Positions 34,735-46,628 of a DNA stretch of 64,000 bases are shown here, piece after piece (position 1 is the stretch's first letter; each line of letters opens with the position of its first letter). Made by a program: the position numbers and the translations under genes. The notes below the pieces were generated by a model, which saw nothing but the letters and a program-made list of their open reading frames with translations, was not told the DNA's origin and did no database searches. The stretch is from Artemia franciscana (taxonomy: Eukaryota > Arthropoda > Branchiopoda > Anostraca > Artemiidae): positions 30,063,310 to 30,127,309 of the forward strand of contig NC_088883.1 of assembly GCF_032884065.1 (NCBI RefSeq). The letters are read 5' to 3'.

Positions 34735-35735
34735 AACTTTACAAGATCTTTACAACTTTACAAGAAAACCGAACTACTAAAACCTAAAATCGAAACTACT
34801 AGTATCGAAACTTTAAGTATCGAAACTTTACAAGATCAGTGCGGCTACGAAAAAATCATGATTGAATACTTAGAACTTTACAAGATCGAAACTTTAGTAT
34901 CGAAACTTTACAAGTGTATCGAAACTTTACAAGTCTAGTATCGAAACTTTACAAGATCGAAACTACTAGTATCGAAACTTTAAGTATCGAAACTTTACAA
35001 GATCAGTGCGGCTACGAAAAAATCATGATTGAATACTTAGAACTTTACAAGATTGAAACTTTAGTATCGAAACTTTACAAGTGTATCGAAACTTTAGTAT
35101 CGAAACTTTACATGTCTAGTATCGAAACTTTACAAGATCGAAACTACTAGTATCGAAACTTTAAGTATCGAAACTTTACAAGATCAGTGCGGCTACGAAA
35201 AAATCATGATTGAATACTTAGAACTTTACAAGATCGAAACTTTAGTATCGAAACTTTACAAGTGTATCGAAACTTTACAAGTCTAGTATCGAAACTTTAC
35301 AAGATCGAAACTACTAGTATCGAAACTTTAAGTATCGAAACTTTACAAGATCAGTGCGGCAACGAAAAAATCATGATTGAATACTTAGAACTTTACAAGA
35401 TTGAAACTTTAGTATCGAAACTTTACAAGTGTATCGAAACTTTAGTATCGAAACTTTACATGTCTAGTATCGAAACTTTACAAGATCGAAACTACTAGTA
35501 TCGAAACTTTAAGTATCGAAACTTTACAAGATCAGTGCGGCTACGAAAAAATCATGATTGAATACTTAGAACTTTACAAGATCGAAACTTTAGTATCGAA
35601 ACTTTACAAGTGTATCGAAACTTTACAAGTCTAGTATCGAAACTTTACAAGATCGAAACTACTAGTATCGAAACTTTAAGTATCGAAACTTTCAGTGCGG
35701 CTACGAAAAAATCATGATTGAATACTTAGAAAAAA
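34735..35735 (+). repeat. Satellite with ~17 bp subrepeat and 348 bp higher-order period
   Basis: The subunit TATCGAAACTTTACAAG recurs throughout. The marker GTGCGGCTACG occurs at 34839, 35006, 35187, 35354 (one base changed), 35535 and 35695: steps of 167, 181, 167, 181 and 160 bp, so pairs repeat every 348 bp. Near-identical 78-codon frames at 34914 and 35262 reflect this period and need not be genes. Confidence 0.9.
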
Positions 35736-35879
35736 TGCATGTAATAATAACCTACGGTTGGACGCAAAAACGGAAAAAAACATAATACTGTTTATAACAT
35801 GAAAACCACAAAAATATTTGGATGTAATTCTGCGCCACATCCATTATCAACTACTGTCATAGTTTTCTACCTAACAATT

Positions 35880-35965
35880 CATTACATAACATAACATATA
35901 CATAACATATAACATAACATAACATAATATTACATTACATAACATAACATAACATACATAACAAT
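35880..35965. repeat. ACATA/ACATAAC microsatellite
   Basis: Irregular run of CATAACATAACATA units. Confidence 0.85.
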
Positions 35966-36024
35966 TCAATAGAGAAAATCCTTGTATTAGAGAGTGATCA
36001 GAACCAATAATTTCTGGATATTTC

Positions 36025-36115
36025 GTTCTAGACCCATTTCTGGTCCCATAGTGGTCTAGACCTATTTCCGGCTAGACCCATTTCCGACTACACCTTTGGG
36101 TTTAGACCCATTTTG
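36025..36115 (+). repeat. Short degenerate repeat TAGACCCATTTC
   Basis: Four to five variants of (T)AGACCCATTTCNGG in a row. Confidence 0.6.
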
Positions 36116-36870
36116 CCAGTATGTATCCACTCTAAACAGGATTTATTTCTCTCCGAAAGTAAGAAATTCCAGACGTATTTCCCTTCAGCAGCTAGAAACT
36201 TCCCAGGAGTTCAGCTAAAAGAGAGGGGTAAAATTGCAGCTTAGCGGCTCTTCAAAAAAAATTAATTAGGACACAAAAAGAGTAGTATGATGAGAGTCTT
36301 TGTTTTATGCTCTTTATAAATGTCATGGTCATTTTTCTGAAAATCCACCCCCCCCCCCCCCTGATGGTCCTAGATATAGCCTTAAAAATATATTATTACA
36401 TTGTTTTGCATCTAGTGATATATCATATCTTATTTGTTAACCAGTTTCCTCGCATTCTTGAACCGATGAAATACCGTTTTGCCTGAGTGACTGAGGGGAA
36501 TATTGGATAAAACTATTATTAAAAATGATCAAGGGTGTATCCTGGATTTTGTTCTAAAAACGCATCAGAATTTGTTTATATGCGTTTTTCTTGAGTTTTT
36601 GACTAAGAATCGGGGGAAGTTAAAACCAGGTTACCCCTCCCCTCCTTGAAACGACCTTACAAATAATTAGACAATGGAAGGAAACATGATAATCCGAATG
36701 ACGGAAAAATACTGCATCTTATAAAGCAAGAGTTTCATAATTTTAATGTTGTTTTTTTTAATTTTAGGGCTAAATCAGGAATGATGAAGGGGGGAGAGGA
36801 GTAGAGTGATTTGTCAGAAAAACGAAAATGATATTAGGAAAAAGCATATAAAAGGAATCTAATGACACCG
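36116..36870. other. No gene seen
   Basis: Nothing recognised apart from a C-run near 36348-36361. Confidence 0.5.
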
Positions 36871-37062
36871 GTAGATCCAGAGGGCCCTCAAGATTTCTGG
36901 CGCGTTCTTTCCCTGTTTTTTTTCACTCTTTTTTTCGAATTAATTTGTCAGTTTGGTCAGTTATTGACACCTTTGTCACATTATTCCCTATAAGATATAT
37001 CTCATTGGCGCCCGTCATATTGCTCCCCCCCCCCCCAAGATTTTGCTCTAGATCCGCCCCTG
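36871..37062 (-). mobile_element. Small MITE-like element, copy 1
   Basis: Ends ATTTTGCTCTAGATCCGCCC, with CTCAAGATTTCTGG near the other end and TGACACCTTTGTCACATTAT inside. The same layout is inverted at 51031-51186. The GATCYNGCCCCTG-like end recalls hAT TIRs. No coding sequence. Confidence 0.6.
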
Positions 37063-38290
37063 TCTAGCGGTACTACTTTCTTCTTCAGAAGAGCCGTTCA
37101 ACTGCAATTTTACCCCGAAAGGTCCTGACAACTTTGAAAAATAGCCCATAGTTAGATGTAAACAAACAACAAAATGATTCAAAGCGTGACTAGTGCCAAA
37201 ATATTTGATAGTAATTCTGCACCACATGCATAGTAAAAACAATGATACTACCAACCTGTACATAGGACAATTAGCAAATCTGAGTAAGGTCGATTGGATG
37301 CAAATCCGGGTCTGAAACGTGCGATCCCAACATAATCAATACCAGACTAAATGGTAATTTACACTGCAGTTAAACGGTAGTCAATGCGGACGATAGAAAT
37401 ATATTAATCGAAATACTTATTTAAATCGTGCACTTTGAACATTTAGCTCAAACTGAGATCCGTGTTAGAACTTATTGTTTAGTTAATTGCCTTGGATAAT
37501 TACAGACAATTTTTTTCATAGACTTCATAGGTGGTATATTGTAATGGAAGGGAGTATTCCGGGTTCATATCCATCATCATTGGCCCAGAATCAATACACA
37601 TTGGGTGAATAATTTCTTTGACAATATTACAAGTGCTTTTCTATTTTTAATTAAAAGAAATGACAATATTTCGTTATTTTCGGGTTATTATTTTATGCGT
37701 CAATGTTTTATCCATGGACCAACAAGGCTTTTGTTGCAATAAATACATATGAAAAGTATCCGTATTAGATGACGATAAAAAAGTTTCAATCGTATCTTGT
37801 GCATTCCTTCACCCTTGACAATTCTAAAACGATATCCTCTTTGTATTAACATTATTCTTTGCAAATCATTCAAAAATAAATATTAATTTTTTGGAATACC
37901 TAACATGCAATTATCTTCATTATCATTACCTACAATATTTTGGAAAACTGAAAGAAACAAAAGAGAATCACACTCAAATTAATTTTACCTTAATGATGAA
38001 ATTCCACTATTTCCTCTATCCATTATCAAATATTGCCACCACGTCAAGGACAAACATATCGCGCCCCACCAAACAAACAAAAGCCCCAGCAAACAAACGA
38101 AAGAAAAAAGGTAACACAAATGGGAACAATTATGAAAAGAAAAGAAAAATGTCTTCATTCCAGGTTGATTTCTTTTAATACTGCTAATCGGAAAGACTTT
38201 TTTGGGGGTTCAAATAATCAAACAAAAACAAAAAAATAAGTAAATATAGAAAAATAATTAAGAATTTAGAAGAAGGCATATTAACAATAA
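37063..38290. other. No gene seen
   Basis: AT-rich; no domain, RNA gene or repeat recognised. Confidence 0.5.
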
Positions 38291-40001
38291 ATACTACTAC
38301 TACTACTACTACTAATAACTCACTGCAGCACCAAGCCACCTGAGGCCAACACAGCCACGCACGCTCCTCCTCCAACCTAATCTATTTAAAGCCTCCCTCT
38401 TTACACCCTCCCAGGAAGTTCCCATTTCCTTCAAATCTTTATTTATTATATCCTCCCAATCCAGACAAGGACGACCAGCTTTCCGTGTAGCCCCAGACGG
38501 TTGGCCAGAAAGGACAATCTTCGGCAATCTGTCATCCTTCATCCGTAGAACGTGGCCAAGCCATCTCAACCTTTCTTTCATTATAGCCCCAGAAAGCGGG
38601 ATTGAACCACACTTTTCGTACAACCTACTGTTTGAAATACGGTCAGTCAGCCGGGTACCCAGAACAATCCGTAGGCAATTTCTCTGGAAAACATCTAGTA
38701 AATTTTCATCTGCTTTTCGGAGTGCCCATGCTTCAGAGCCATATTTGACCACTGTCATCACTGTAGCTTCCAATATTCTAATCTTGGTTTGTAGACTTAT
38801 CTTTCTATTCTTCCAAACTTTTTTTAACTGTGAAAAAACACCCTGAGCTTTAGCTATTCTACTTTTAACATCTTCACTGCTCCCAGCATCTTTACTAATA
38901 ATACTACCAAGGTAACTGAAGCTCCCAACCTGATCAATCTTTTCGTTACCTAATGTCACCTGTTCATCTTCACTTATTCCTAGCCTTAGTGACTTAGTCT
39001 TCTTAACATTAATTTTCAAGCCTATTTTAGCACCCTGAACTCGTAAAACCTCTAAAAATTCATTCATTTCGCTCACACTCTCATCTAATATGCTTAAATC
39101 ATCAGCATAATCAAGTCCAGGAGCGCTCTTCCTCCCCATTTGATTCCATGGTCTCCAATTGCCTTTCCTGTGCTCCTTAAGACGAAGTCCATGAAAATGA
39201 TCCATATAAAGGGGGATAGAACACAACCCTGCTTAACTCCTGATTTAATACAACACCAGTTGCTAACCTCATTTCCTACCTTAACCGCAGCAGTATTATT
39301 CTCGTACATAGCGCAAATCACTTTAATGTATTTTTCTGGTATACCATATAACGATAAGACCTTTGTTAACGCTGTTCTATCAACAGAATCGAATTCTTGC
39401 TCATAATCGATAAAACTAAGGACCAAAGGTGTTTGACAACGAAGGGGCTTCTCAATTATTAACCTAAGAGTGAAAACATGGTCGACACATCCTCTACCTT
39501 TTCTAAAACCGCATTGTTCTTCCCTTAAAACTTTGTCTACAGCATGTCTCAGTCTAAAAAGCATCATATTACTCAGTAATTTGCTACCTACAGAGACCAG
39601 ACTAATGCCTCGATAATTACGACACTCACTCTTGTCACCTTTCTTATACAGTGGTTTAATTAAGGTTTTCCTAAAATCATTGGGTACTTCCCCTTTTTCA
39701 AAAATCATGTTCATAATCTTCAGTAGCTTATTCCTAACCTCAGAGCCACCATATTTAAGAAACTCATTAATCATACTATCAACACCTGGGGCCTTATTAT
39801 TTTTTAATCCTTTTAGTACTGTCGCTAATTCTTCCTCACTAAACAAATCTTCCTTCACATCCAATGTATCACAAACTTTTTCATTTTCATCTATATCTTT
39901 TCCTGCAACAGTATCTCGGTTTAGCACATTCTCAAAATTTTCCACCCATCTTTCTTTAACTTTTTCCTTATAACTAATTGTGGCCCCATTTCTATAGATA
40001 C
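38291..40001 (-). pseudogene. RTE-like LINE copy 2: RT and C-terminal region, 5' truncated, one frameshift
   Basis: Second copy of the element at 1-2.9 kb, very similar at the protein level. The 3' tail is (TAG)n on the minus strand (38291-38318) and the coding stop is at 38312. Two overlapping frames, 39945-39094 and 39226-38312, are the same gene split by a single-base deletion near 39113, where copy 1 has CTTAGATTATG and this copy CTTGATTATG. The active-site codons DYADD (39112-39098) are intact, unlike copy 1. Motif A reads IDYEQEFDSVD. The endonuclease is absent because homology stops near 40001, matching copy 1 position about 1165. Confidence 0.9.
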
Positions 40002-40269
40002 AAACATGCTAAGTCAAACAAGATTGAACATTACATACTTATATGAATTAAATAATAACAACAGAGCACTTCAACTATCATATGTACTAATTTTATGCCA
40101 GAGATAACCACTCATAAACTTTGATGTGCTTCTCCTCGGACTCTCGAAAAGTCGTCGATCTCTGGTATAAAATCACTAAATGAGTATTCAGTAGTCAAAC
40201 CATCAGGTCTTTTCACAAACATATATGCCTCAATACCCTTGGATAACCATACATCATATCTGTGAAATT

Positions 40270-40650
40270 TTCGTAATTCCACATTTCACCAATAACAGCT
40301 TAAGTATTTTACAAATTTCGGCTGGAACATCATCACTATTCCAATTGTTTCCGTGGTATGTCTTACCCATAAGCTTGCTAGCGTTTTTTATCATAGCTAA
40401 CTTATCATCTCTTTTATTCAGTGTCACCTTAAAAAATTAACGATTTCTATCATACTATGCGATCATGAAATTTACCTTCGGCATTTCTAATCCAAGGCGA
40501 ACTATCTCTTTGAATATAACTCTAGCGTTATCATTGTCCTCACAGACAGCATTCCATACAATAACATTATTTTCTAATTTAGCAGCTTCCATTTTCATAA
40601 TCATCATTCTTTGAACAATTCAATTCTCCACCACAATCTCTGTGAATTAG
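40270..40650 (-). pseudogene. LINE ORF1-like fragment (tentative)
   Basis: Minus-strand reading gives MKMEAAKLENNVIVWNAVCE, then NARVIFKEIVRLGLEMPKV, and after a stop and shift VTLNKRDDKLAMIKNASKLM followed by DDVPAEICKILK. The pattern (N-N-hydrophobic ... D-N ... LGL ... P-V ... K-V-T-L ... D-K ... I-K-N-A-x-x-L ... N-D-D) resembles the RNA-binding ORF1 of several animal LINEs. It sits just upstream of RTE copy 2 on the same strand but beyond its truncation point, so it may belong to an older element that copy 2 hit. Identified by eye only. Confidence 0.35.
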
Positions 40651-40786
40651 ATAGGAGTTCGATATCTTTGATGAAGGTAGGATTTCTAAGATTGGGAAAT
40701 GGCTTTTAGAAACAACCTTGATGGTGACTTCATCATGCCACTTGAAATAGCAATCCCCTTAAAAGTAGGTCAGTTTTACCAAGAAA

Positions 40787-41244
40787 CAGGGCTGTCAGGA
40801 AGGATCCCCCTCCTAATGTTTTTTGGACACTCAATATAAAAATGAGATTGTATAATTGTGGCGTGAAGCGCCACTATTTTCCTGATGCTGCCAAAATTTT
40901 CTGTTCGGTTACATAAAGACCATGAGAATACTGACATGTCATCTACAAACACATCAAGCTTGGTCAGTTAACACAGCAGTTTTATTAACTCCTGTTGTGA
41001 TTTTACAGATGATGCCATAATTTTCTATTTGGTGACATAAAGAGCATGAAAATAGTGACATGGCATATACCAAAATCTCAATCATGGTTGGTAAATGTAG
41101 CAGTTCTACCGACTCGTGCAATGATTTTACGCATCATATTCCCAACAGACAATATGCTAGCTATTAATAAAAAACAGTCGATAAAATTGACAAGCCAGCT
41201 GGTAAAATCCCTTCCTCCCCAGAATTTGGAAAGTAACAACCCTG
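40787..41244 (+). mobile_element. CAGGG-ended MITE-like element, copy 1
   Basis: Begins CAGGGCTGTCA and ends AACAACCCTG, giving short terminal inverted repeats. Inside, an ~124 bp segment is duplicated (ATTTTCTGTTCGGTTACATA at about 40898 and ATTTTCTATTTGGTGACATA at about 41022). Second copy at 51448-51937. hAT-like ends by appearance; no coding sequence. Confidence 0.6.
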
Positions 41245-41668
41245 CCAATGACCATAGGGGCATTAATTACTAGTAAATTAAGGCACTAAATAATTTTATT
41301 AGGAGTAAATTTAACCTAGTGTTCACACCTCAGGTAAAGCCATGTTTTAGTTTTTTTTGCACTATGATTGTCAATAGTCATCTGTGCCTGAGATTTCCAC
41401 TTTGGAAAATGGCTTTTCACACAATATATGTATTTTACAACCAAATAAATAGCCCCAGTCATGCTTCCAAGCAAAATTGAATATTCAACTGCAAGTCCCA
41501 CCCTCTCAAGACAATCATCATTATCAGATAACAATTAGGGACTTTTACAGTTCAGGACTAGATGTAGTTTAAAATGCTAACACCTTTCTCCTTTTGCTTA
41601 CTTCTTGCTGTTGAGGGATAATTCCAATTCAAAAAATTCAGATGATTTCTTTTTACTTTACAGTCTCT
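41245..41668. other. No gene seen
   Basis: Unrecognised sequence between a MITE and an RTE scrap. Confidence 0.5.
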
Positions 41669-41742
41669 TGGAGGAGGAGCGTGTGTAGCTTTGTTTGCCT
41701 TAGGCGGCTGGGTACTGCATTTAGTAGCTAGTAGTAGTAGTA
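41669..41742 (+). mobile_element. RTE 3'-terminal scrap (~74 bp)
   Basis: TGGAGGAGGAGCGTGTGTAG ... TTAGGCGGCTGGGTACTGCA followed by TAGTAGTAGTAGTA matches the last ~60 coding bases and tail of the RTE element at 2786-2862. It is an extreme 5' truncation, consistent with target-primed reverse transcription that stopped early. Confidence 0.8.
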
Positions 41743-43432
41743 ATATTATCCAATGTACAGATATATCAATAACCAGTGTAAAAATACAAATCACGATCAA
41801 TAATCAGAAAAAAGGCATCATGAATAAAATCATGGGAGTACAGAATTCTGGGCAAAAACAAGTAACAAACTAAGATTGTTTGTTTGAAAATCTTCTTTAC
41901 ATAATTCAAGGCTCTTTTGGACAACAGGGGGGGGGGTGACTGAAAGGAATCTAAAGGAAATTTGGACCTTATGAGATGTGGTAAAGAGTTTTTATTGTCG
42001 AAAATAAAAGAATAAGAAAGAAAACTAGTAATATTGTAGACACACAAAGCAGAATAAAGAAAGCCAGAGATGGCAGTCAAATTGTAAGTCAATGTAAATG
42101 ACATTGACTGACTTTGAATTTTTGAGTAAGAAGGGATGCGGGTGGCTCAAATGTGCTAGGTAAGAGTCAAAATCTTCCTAAAAGCAACGCAAGCTTCAAT
42201 TTATAATGGATGTTCCAGTAGGTATGACCTTCAAGAAAATACAAAGAACCAACAACAGTAATGATCATGTTGCCAAGTGTGAAATACTTTGGCAACCAGC
42301 CTGTACGTGTTGGATACAGTGGTGGTAAGGAAGTCAATGGAAAGTAAAGCAGTCTGGATGGTACAGAGTAAATTATGACAATAGTACTTTAAATTTGATT
42401 CCCAGGGTTCAGTAAACCTCTTGGTGGAACTATGGGGTTTGTGTACTCAGTTAGACATAAATAGGCACCTGATTAACCAGGGATTCAGGAGAGGATGTTA
42501 AAACATAGAAAGAATATTTCCTCATTATGGAGCACATTTTTCCAAAAAGACACTCCCACTTAGATTCTGCTCTCCTTCCCCAGCCTGCTCCTACCTTGTC
42601 GCCTATTTGCTGATATGCCTCCAGACATGAAAAAAACTTTGTCTCAAACATTATAGAAAAAATAACCAAAATGCACCAATAGTTTCTCTCTTGTTTTTAC
42701 TTGGTACAGGCACTGCCATTTTTTTGTCAAAATAGGGTCTTCTTCCAATTTATTTATTGTTATTTTTCTAACAAATAAAAATTAATCAGCTTATGTAATT
42801 ACATTGAATGGCTTGATACAAGATAAAATTTAAAAAAAAATCATTTTTGAAGTGAAAGTAATGTGCAATAGTTGAACTTAAAATAAATATAAATTACCCT
42901 AAGTATGAGAGGAAGGGTTACAATTTGCCTCAGCTATGATTTTTACTGGCAACTTGAACAAAGAATTGTCATTAATAATTATCAATTAGTTTTTGTAGCA
43001 ACTTGAAACAAAATTAAGAGGGAAACATTAATAGCTTTTTAGCACAAAATTCAAAAAAAAAAAAACTCCAGTCAATTTTAATGACTAATATATACAGATT
43101 TGTAAATAGAAAAACAGCATTACAACTTTGGGTGGAAAAGATGTCATAATTACTGTGAATGTAATGCTACTAGATTAAAAAATTACACTTTTGTCTTCAA
43201 TCAAGTAAAGATCAAAGCTAAAAACAACACAAACTACTGTAAATATTATGGAAGTGACCACCCCACTTAGTGTCCTACTTTTCTACGACAAAGTTTAACT
43301 TAAACTCTAATCAAAATAGTAAATACTATTAATGAGTCAAACACTTTATTTCAACCATGGAGAAGAAAATATTGCAAGCACTACTAAGGGTCCAGGTTTG
43401 TATTATTCTTATTTTTTATTAACTTTATTCTG
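41743..43432. other. No gene seen; possible diverged composite arm at 42843-42925
   Basis: 42843-42925 (GAAGTGAAAGTAATGTGCAA ... AACTTAAAATAAATATAAAT) resembles a hairpin arm of the composite element, but weakly. The rest of the stretch shows nothing recognisable. Confidence 0.45.
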
Positions 43433-44533
43433 AGAAACTTGCAATACCCTATTGGGTTTTCAGCTGGGGTAGGTTGCCAGCAGACTCATCGAGTTTTGGC
43501 TAATGTTCTTACTGAGGCTACTAAAAAGGGATTCGAGTTACATTTATGTGCTTTGGATCTCTCCAAAGCCTTTGACACTGTTACGCATTCCCAAGCTATC
43601 TTTTCCCTTTTTAGTCATGGTATCAACATATCGGTAATTTTTCTTCTTAGATATTGGTATTCAAATTCCTTTTTGCGGATTTAAACGGATATGAGGGTTT
43701 CAGATAGTAGAATTCCAATACGACGTGGGGTCTGGCAAGGTGCTGTCCTCTCCCCCTCTATTTTCAAACTTTGTATATCATCTGTCCTTTCCTCTATCCC
43801 ACCTACTAGCATCCTCAATTCTGTAAATATTTCTTATCTTGCCTATGCGGATGATATTCTTTTGATCAGTAGGACTAAAAAAGGGTTCTCTTTGTCTGCT
43901 TCAACAGTAGCATCTAAACTTCATGCGATTGGACTTTCTCTTAATCTTTCAAAGTGTGAATATATTTCATTTAATAGCAATATCACTACTCCTCTAATCT
44001 GTGGATCTTTTTCTATCCTGTTGGTTTCTTCATTTCGGTGGCTGGGAATTAACGTTAGTAAAACTCTAAAATCCTTACGGAATCTCACTGTTGCTGATTG
44101 CAAGAAGAAAATCCAATTAAGTTACTCTAAAATTGTTGCTAACCGAGGTAGATACAATAGAAAGTCTCTTGCTAAATTATACTCGGTTTTTACAGATCAT
44201 TCAGTTTTGTTTCTTTCTGGTATTTACCCTATTTTTCATAAAAAAGATATCAGTTCAATTCGTTCTTATTATTTCCGTTTTCTATTGTATCTGCCTCCAT
44301 GGTATAGGAATAGGAGCCTCATATCTATTTATAGTTTCCCGGATATTGGGTCGAAGCTCACAGAGCTTGCTGGCAAAATACCCCAGTCTACTTATAAGTA
44401 TCTGCCCGCCCACGGAGGCCTTACTCGTTTGCTTTAGTTTCTTGTTTTTTCTGTTTTGTGTAGTGTTTGTTTTGTTTCTTTTATTGATACTCTGCTTTGA
44501 TTTTTTGTAGCGCGTCAAAAATAAATTATTATT
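43433..44533 (+). pseudogene. LINE reverse transcriptase, 5' truncated, one in-frame stop
   Basis: Reads GFSAGVGCQQTHRVLANVL, CALDLSKAFDTVTHSQAIF (motif A), then a TAA at 43682, then in the same frame RRGVWQGAVLSPSIFKLCI (motif B) and YLAYADDILLISRTKKG (motif C, YADD intact), continuing to a stop at 44435. The first RT motifs and the endonuclease are missing. The 3' UTR ends AAAAATAAATTATTATTAAT, an ATT-type tail. A second copy of this 3' end is at 44868-45003. Clade uncertain (CR1/L2-like motifs). Confidence 0.85.
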
Positions 44534-44867
44534 AATACTTCTTAAAAGAAGAATCAGTACCCAATCTTTTGGCAAATACTGCAAATGGAATACAAAATCT
44601 TCCTTGTGTCCTCAAAGAGGATAAAAAAAACTTTGGAATTTGAGCAAGAACTTTAAAATGAGATTGAAAGTAATCCATACCTTTTGCATAGTCTTTACAG
44701 GTGACAAAAGTTTCATATATAACTAATCTTAGAAAATACTTGAGTGGGCAAAACAAGTTTAAAAAAGATAAGCTTTTCTAAACTTTTTTTATTAAAACTT
44801 TCAGGAACAGACACATAGTGCACACAAGGCAAGAAGAAAGTGTTTTAAGCCTCATAGCTTAAAAGTA
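44534..44867. other. No gene seen
   Basis: Spacer between two copies of the same LINE 3' end; nothing recognised. Confidence 0.5.
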
Positions 44868-45003
44868 TTTGCCCACTCACAGAGGCCTTACTCGTTTGCT
44901 TTAGTTTCTTGTTTTTTCTGTTTTGTGTAGTGTTTGTTTTGTTTCTTTTATTGATACTCCACTTTGATTTTTTGTAGCGGGTCAAAAATAAATTATTATT
45001 ATA
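44868..45003 (+). mobile_element. 3'-terminal scrap of the same LINE
   Basis: AGTATTTGCCCACTCACAGA onward matches 44396-44530 with few changes, through TTTGTAGCGGGTCAAAAATA and an ATTATTAT tail. It is a 5'-truncated insertion of about 136 bp. Confidence 0.85.
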
Positions 45004-45765
45004 GCTCTACTAAATCCTTATTTACAAGGATTTAAAGAATTTTGGGGTATTACTTATGCATAAGAAAATCCTGATGTGGCCTAAAGACCTAGGTTATGCT
45101 ACTTGCATCATTAAAATCTGGAGACAAAAAAATGGGCAGTTCTAGCCTAGGCATCTTATGTAGGTAGTTAAAATACAGAGAGAAAAATACAGGCCCTAAT
45201 TTCCAAAGCTAAGACAGGTACAGACATGTCTTTTATATAATTTTCTAAGAGTAAAATTGAAAAAAAGTAGAGATAGGAGCTTGAAAATACCACCTCATAG
45301 CAAAACTTGGGCTCTGAATTCATTCCTGGAAGTTCTAATCTCTTAATGCAACCACTTTCCCCAATAGTGAAAAGTCCCTCAACCAGAATTCTACTGGAAG
45401 GATCCTTGAACAAAGAACCAACTGATATATTTTTTTTGTTCCTAACAGAATTCTGTCCTTGGCATATAATAGATATAGGCTATACCTTTTCCAAAATTAC
45501 TAATTTGGATTACAAGGATAATAACAGTTCATTAGCCAACAAAAACAGCAAGTTTTTATATAGTCTGGGGCAAGATTGTGGCATTTAGAAGGGGGGCCAG
45601 GATTCAATTGTTATGTTAGTAAATATTATAGTTTAAGTCTACTTAGGAAAAGTATTAAAAGGGAAATCAAATGGTATTATTGTTATTTTAGTAAGATTAT
45701 CTAAGAAATCTTGCACCAATGTAACAGTAGTGATAATTACAAAATAGCCAACAACAAAAAACCAA
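45004..45765. other. No gene seen
   Basis: Open frames of 80-90 codons on both strands at 45168-45588 have no recognisable domain and overlap each other. Confidence 0.5.
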
Positions 45766-46456
45766 CAACAAAATGTTGTTGGTGTAATTGAATGGAGCTT
45801 CCAGAATTTGCTCTCTATGCTCCAGGATCCTTTTTCTTTAACCTAGGAAAACCAAAAAAACCAACAACAAAATGTTGTTGGTGTAATTGAATGGAGCTTC
45901 CAGAATTTGCTCTCTATGCTCCAGGATCCTTTTTCTTTAACCTAGGAAAACCAAAAAAAAACAACAACAAAATGTTGTTGGTGTAATTGAATGGAGCTTC
46001 CAGAATTTGCTCTCTATGCTCCAGGATCCTTTTTCTTTAACCTAGGAAAACCAAAAAAACCAACAACAAAATGTTGTTGGTGTAATTGAATGGAGCTTCC
46101 AGAATTTGCTCTCTATGCTCCAGGATCCTTTTTCTTTAACCTAGGAAAACCAAAAAAACCAACAACAAAATGTTGTTGGTGTAATTGAATGGAGCTTCCA
46201 GAATTTGCTCTCTATGCTCCAGGATCCTTTTTCTTTAACCTAGGAAAACCAAAAAAACCAACAACAAAATGTTGTTGGTGTAATTGAATGGAGCTTCCAG
46301 AATTTGCTCTCTATGCTCCAGGATCCTTTTTCTTTAACCTAGGAAAACCAAAAAAACCAACAACAAAATGTTGTTGGTGTAATTGAATGGAGCTTCCAGA
46401 ATTTGCTCTCTATGCTCCAGGATCCTTTTTCTTTAACCTAGGAAAACCAAAAAAAC
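45766..46456 (+). repeat. 99 bp tandem satellite, 7 nearly identical units
   Basis: The marker GGTGTAATTG occurs at 45781, 45880, 45980, 46079, 46178, 46277 and 46376: steps of 99, 100, 99, 99, 99 and 99. Each unit holds the palindrome CCAACAACA-AAA-TGTTGTTGG. Units look identical except for one C/A change and a 1-base length change, so expansion is recent. Confidence 0.95.
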
Positions 46457-46499
46457 ACAACTAAAGATAAAACAAAAGGATATATATGGAAGAGTTGTC

Positions 46500-46628
46500 A
46501 GGCCTAGATTTACCAATAGGCCCACTAGGCCAGTATTTAACAGTAGGCTCACTAGGCTAGGATTTACTATTAGACCCACTAGGCCAGGATTTACCACTAG
46601 GCCAAGATTTCCCAATAGGCCCAGCCTA
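46500..46628 (+). repeat. ~26 bp degenerate tandem repeat
   Basis: Variants of GATTTACCAATAGGCCCACT plus AGGCCA repeated about five times. Produces a Leu/Gly/Asn-rich minus-strand frame that is probably meaningless. Confidence 0.75.

Noticed and set aside
34914-35498. Two near-identical 78-codon proteins (SIETLQD repeats)
   Set aside because: They are translations of the 348 bp satellite period, with no flanking gene signals.
45168-45588. Overlapping 81- and 93-codon frames on opposite strands
   Set aside because: They are mirror readings of the same DNA with no recognised motif.
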